From Paragonimus westermani (taxonomy: Eukaryota > Platyhelminthes > Trematoda > Plagiorchiida > Troglotrematidae), in the NCBI GenBank assembly GCA_008508345.1, contig QNGE01000845.1, forward strand, positions 89,875 through 153,874: a stretch of 64,000 nucleotides of DNA. The letters run 5' to 3'. The notes under the pieces are model-generated. The model saw nothing but the letters and a program-made list of their open reading frames with translations, was not told where the DNA came from and made no database searches. This document shows positions 60,717 through 64,000 of this stretch, in pieces. A program made the translations under genes and the position numbers. Each line of letters starts with the position of its first letter. Position 1 is the stretch's first letter.

Positions 60717-63359
60717 GAGACAGCAATACATCAGTGATTCCACTGACGCTTAGCTACCAAACAACCATTGAAGAGAACAACAAACCCTAAATATTCAAAC
60801 ATTCGACCTCAAGATGCCTACAAATTACAATAAAAAAACCAAGCCACAAGTGAAAGTAAGACGTCGTCAATCAGAGGCAGTTTCCTTACGGATTCCACTG
60901 ATCTGCACCATTAAATGCACTCACTTCACAGACAACTCGGACAAACAACGACAACATTCACACCACCCAGTTCGACTAGACGCCATCTCACTCAACGTGT
61001 CCAGCCACCGACTCGGTGATTCGAGAGGCCTCCAACCCAGGAGACGAGCCCGACCTACAGTGGTCAACTCCTTCGTGAACAACTTCACCTCTTTACGCCA
61101 GGTCATCATCTATCCACCTCGCACCTTACGCCAGTCAGCTGCATTATCAGCAAACAGTGCTCGGTGTGGTAGGCGACTAGCTGGCACCCATAGTACGTGG
61201 CCTGGCCATCTAAGTCTGTACAAATGTAAGAACTGAACAAAAGAATTCGCCTGACAATGGCTACCCAATGCCCGCTTACTAACCTCTTCGCTGCTCACTA
61301 GTTTGTGACATCCGATACGAGCGATCGAACCGAAGCATCGGTGGTCAGATACCTGAAGACGGTTCACGTCTTCTACCCTGAATGGCCAATATTCGTAGCA
61401 GTAAATTAATGCAGCCCTTATTGTAGCCTTATATACGCGATCCTTAAGCCTCAGAGGGATACCTCTCTGTCGCCGTGGCCGCCTCAGATTGACGAACACC
61501 GCCGTAGCTTCAGAGGGACGTGCTTCTGTTTAATTCCGCACACCTCCATCGTCGTTGATGCAGCTTCTCAGGTATATAAACCGGTCAATAACCTCTACAC
61601 CTCCATTAGTTAACATTAAATCTACGTTATCACAGCAATCTACCAGAAGCACTTTACATTTGGAGGCTGCAAAGCGCATTCCGCAGCATGTGGCGAAGCG
61701 TGAAATAACTTCTAGCGTTGTTTGTACTGCTTGGAGGTTGCCGGAGAGCGGCACCTTGTCACTGGCATAATCTAGATCAGTCAGCCTTCTGCCAGGCAGA
61801 AGGTTCACGAGGGCATTTTGTGAGTGTCAAAGGTTGTCCTCCATCAGTCCGTCTATGAAAAATTTAAACCAAAATGGTGGATGGGGACAGCCTTGACTTA
61901 CGCCACTACTGCTGCTGAGACTGTCAGGCAGTTCACCGTAAACCCTAACCTGAGTTGAAGTACGCGATTAAAGCGCCAACAGCATGTTCAGTACATCCCC
62001 GTGTCTAAACGACTCTAAAAGTGTACATCGATCAAACGAATCGAACGCACATTTGGAGTCGAGAAATACGGAAACTGTTTGTCGGTGGTGCACGTGACGC
62101 TGCTCCAGAATCTGACGAAGAATAAAACTTTGATCACTACATCCCCACCCAGGGTGAAACCCTTCCTGTTCTTCCCTACTCTTTATCTTCTGAACGGTAG
62201 TGAGTCGACGAAGTATAATGGATGCCAAAATCCTAGGAATGATTGGGGTTAAACTAATTCCCCAATGGTTTTCGCAAGAACCCCTGATACCCTTCTTGAA
62301 CGTCGGGACTATTATCGCGTGACTCCAGTAAGGAAGGATGATCGCCGTCGTCCATACAAGATGAAACAATTGAGTCAAGGCCTCTACTAACGCCTCCCTA
62401 CCCTGTTTGAAAAGTGTTAGCGAGAGGTTATCCGGACCAGCAACCCTGTTACGTTTGAGAACCGAAATGCAATCGCAGACTTTAATCTCAGTGGGTGGTT
62501 CCAATTCTGCCGACCAGGGTGCTGTATTATAAGTTTTTGGCGGCAACATAGTAGAAGCAGGAGGCCAGCTGAATTGACCCTCAAGGAGTTCCACCCACTC
62601 CCCTGACCTTCTGGACCTATTATAGGTTAACAGACCATCTGTCTCTGGTAGCTTCACTGACAGACGGTTTCCTGGAACCACTAGCACGGATGAGCCTGAA
62701 GATGTTCGCTGAAGCAAAAGCGGTCTCCATTCCCTTAACCTCCTTCATCAATAAAGCCTCACGTTTAGCCCTCAGGCTACGTTTCAGCTTCCTACGGGTA
62801 CATCTCTCTTAGACTTGTTATATAAACTGCCAGGAGGAATGTTACTTCTGGTATCTAACAACTCTGGAGGTTTCTCCGAGGTCCAACTTCCATTTGCCTC
62901 ATGAACCCCCGTGCCACATGCTACAGTACCTGCCTGTCAGAGTTAGGCTCAGTAGCTTCCAGAATCTTCGGAGTGAGAGTTACTAAGGCAGCTTTCTAAG
63001 CTGGTCTGCTATTTATGCTTTGTCGATAGCAAAGCCAGTTTCTCGACAGCTAGTCGTTACTGTCGGTGGGGTGATTGCCTAGCAAAAATAAGGACAAAAT
63101 GAAAACGTACCAACGCATGATCTGATTCCAAATAGTTGCTCCAATGAGAACGACAGTCCTAAATGATGCCCCGTTACCTATGACTAACTGCTATGTGGTC
63201 CACCTGAGACCAGGCCTAACTCGGAGAAGACGGGCACCAAATATAGAAATGACGAGCACGATGCCTGAAACCAATGTTGACTAAAAATGGCTTGTGCCCA
63301 GCGCACAGTTGCAACTATCGCCCACCGTTAGTCGAGCGATGTGATGTCATCCTAAACCT

Positions 63360-63596
63360 GTCACTTGCTGATGACGTCTTACTCTCACTTGCAGCTCAGT
63401 TGTTTGTTTGCAAGGTGTAGGAACCTTCATGCTGAATGTTTGAATATAGACGTAATTGTTTCCAGTAGTTAGGTTCCTTCCCGTCCCCTTCCTTTTTCCT
63501 TCTCTCTATCTATATAGGGTTTACTTTTTCTTCATGGTTGTGTGGCATTTAAGCGTTAGTGTGAATCACTAATGTATTGCTGCCTATGATGATGAT
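63360..63596 (+). mobile_element. Nested RTE 3'-tail insertion inside copy B's endonuclease
   Basis: On the + strand this ~237 bp ends in ATG units (GATGATGAT) at 63596 and matches the reverse complement of copy B's own 3' region (60661-60890) in order: GACGTCTTAC, the CTTG-AGC-CAGT block, GAATRT, GTTT-AATC, ACTAATGTATTGC versus ACTGATGTATTGC, then ATG units. Removing it rejoins the endonuclease blocks CLGG and RFRM in register with the family pattern. It is thus a 5'-truncated insertion of the same RTE family, opposite in direction to its host. It differs from B's tail at perhaps one base in four or five, so the source was a diverged copy. TTTAGG occurs on both sides but is explained by coding sequence. 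Confidence 0.8.
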
Positions 63597-64000
63597 ACCA
63601 CCTAAACAAGACTTGACCTCACCAGCTTGGTCGACCTGGGCATTCATATCTTCTGCCAGAGCGACTATATCAGAACCATGTGCCGACCGAATGAGAGCAG
63701 CCAGATCCGAGTAAAAAGCGTCTTTACTGCAATCAACTGGAGCGTAAGCAGACACAGTGAAAAGATATCTGAAAATCTTGCGTCTGGGGCTGGTCTTAAT
63801 TGAATCTGCCATTCCGACGACAAACTCTACTGTTAACAGGATTCTAACCTAACAATGCGGTTGGGGCCGTCGTGCTGAGGACTATACCTACTCCAGCCTG
63901 GCCGGTAACGGGGGCCGTGGAATCTCCCGGAGTGTACAACCGGTGTCAGATAGAACGTGTGGGTGCTGTTGATTCTATACGTTGACTACTGTCTTAGGTT

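Larger units (their letters stand above)
60661..64000 (-). pseudogene. RTE non-LTR retrotransposon, copy B (best preserved; runs off the window)
   Basis: On the - strand the ORF starts beyond 64000. Endonuclease: THTFYLTPVVHSGR (about 63963-63922), YAPVDCSKDAFYSDL (about 63746-63702), AEDMNAQVD (about 63653), interrupted at LGG (63597) by a nested fragment, resuming at 63359 with LQLCAGHKPFLVNIGFRHRA, DHIAVSHR (about 63200) and SDHALV (63125-63108). RT: the 249-codon frame 62717-61968 holds KRNRVAGPD (residues 88-96), NHWGISLTPIIPRILASII (150-168), EEQEGFHPGWGCSDQ (182-196) and FLDSKCAFDS (218-227, first catalytic Asp kept). Then GVSQGCPHPPFWFKFF, and DLDYASDKVPLS (61775-61740), where YADD has become YASD, so one catalytic Asp is lost. 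C-terminus: FVNLRRPRRQRGIPL, YRLRWPGHVLWVPASRLPHR and WLDTLSEMA to a stop by 60921. A few frameshifts. Confidence 0.93.

Noticed and set aside
60814..61236. 140-codon open frame on + (and the matching frame 37193-37579)
   Set aside because: It is the antisense shadow of the RTE C-terminal coding region on the - strand; its conservation between copies A and B is explained by the RTE sequence.
63351..63603. TTTAGG on both sides of the nested insertion as a target-site duplication
   Set aside because: Both occurrences are part of the endonuclease coding sequence on either side (L-GG and RFR), so the match does not require duplication.
1..64000. CRISPR array, bacterial operon, rRNA genes or a viral genome
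   Set aside because: No regularly spaced direct repeats, no ribosome-binding-site-led ORF series, no rRNA-like conserved blocks, and coding traces are all eukaryotic transposable elements.

Overview
The window reads as non-coding, repeat-rich DNA from an animal nuclear genome. I see no bacterial gene organisation, no rRNA, no intact tRNA and no convincing host protein-coding exon. Base composition by eye is moderately AT-rich (not computed). What can be recognised is almost entirely decayed transposable elements. The mix is RTE-type non-LTR retrotransposons with the linked apurinic-endonuclease/reverse-transcriptase/C-terminal blocks seen in parasitic flatworms, canonical Penelope-like elements (PLEs) with a GIY-YIG endonuclease, a CR1-like LINE trace, and DDE transposon remnants. 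This suggests a parasitic flatworm (trematode or cestode). That assignment is inference from element families recalled from memory, not from a search.

Layout. 1-7.4 kb: nothing assignable. 7.5-9.7 kb: RTE relic on + (copy E) that still carries both catalytic aspartates as C-A-D-D. 10.8-11.4 kb: DDE transposase relic on +. 11.7-12.7 kb: PLE-1 on +. 13.7-15.1 kb: two RTE 3' fragments on - (F, G). 15.1-20.5 kb: quiet, with a possible Tc1-type helix-turn-helix at 19.4 kb. 20.6-21.7 kb: RTE copy D on -. 21.9-24.4 kb: two tRNA-like (SINE-type) fragments. 25.7-29.0 kb: nearly full-length but dead RTE copy C on +. 33.8-36.3 kb: copy C', almost identical to C but on -, so the pair forms an inverted repeat of about 2.45 kb with a 4.8 kb spacer. 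37.0-37.9 kb: RTE copy A on -. 38.3-39.4 kb: two more tRNA-like fragments. 43.7-46.2 kb: PLE-2 on -, with recognisable RT and GIY-YIG parts, flanked by related direct repeats and an AT-centred palindrome. 46.2-54.4 kb: quiet. 54.43-54.80 kb: 107-base assembly gap bracketed by a direct repeat. 55.8-57.0 kb: possible CR1-like LINE. 60.4-64.0 kb: RTE copy B on -, the best-preserved element, with a (CAT)n tract in its 3' region, a nested same-family 3' tail in its endonuclease domain, and its 5' end beyond the window.

No set of genes here works together as a host system. The coherent story is element history: an RTE lineage amplified after its ORF was already broken (C, C', D), a mosaic pair (A, B) with a near-identical tract between diverged flanks, and a PLE that keeps its GIY-YIG endonuclease region but has lost the RT catalytic segment. 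I did not find a convincing previously undescribed functional system; the most interesting signals are these rearrangement and amplification patterns.
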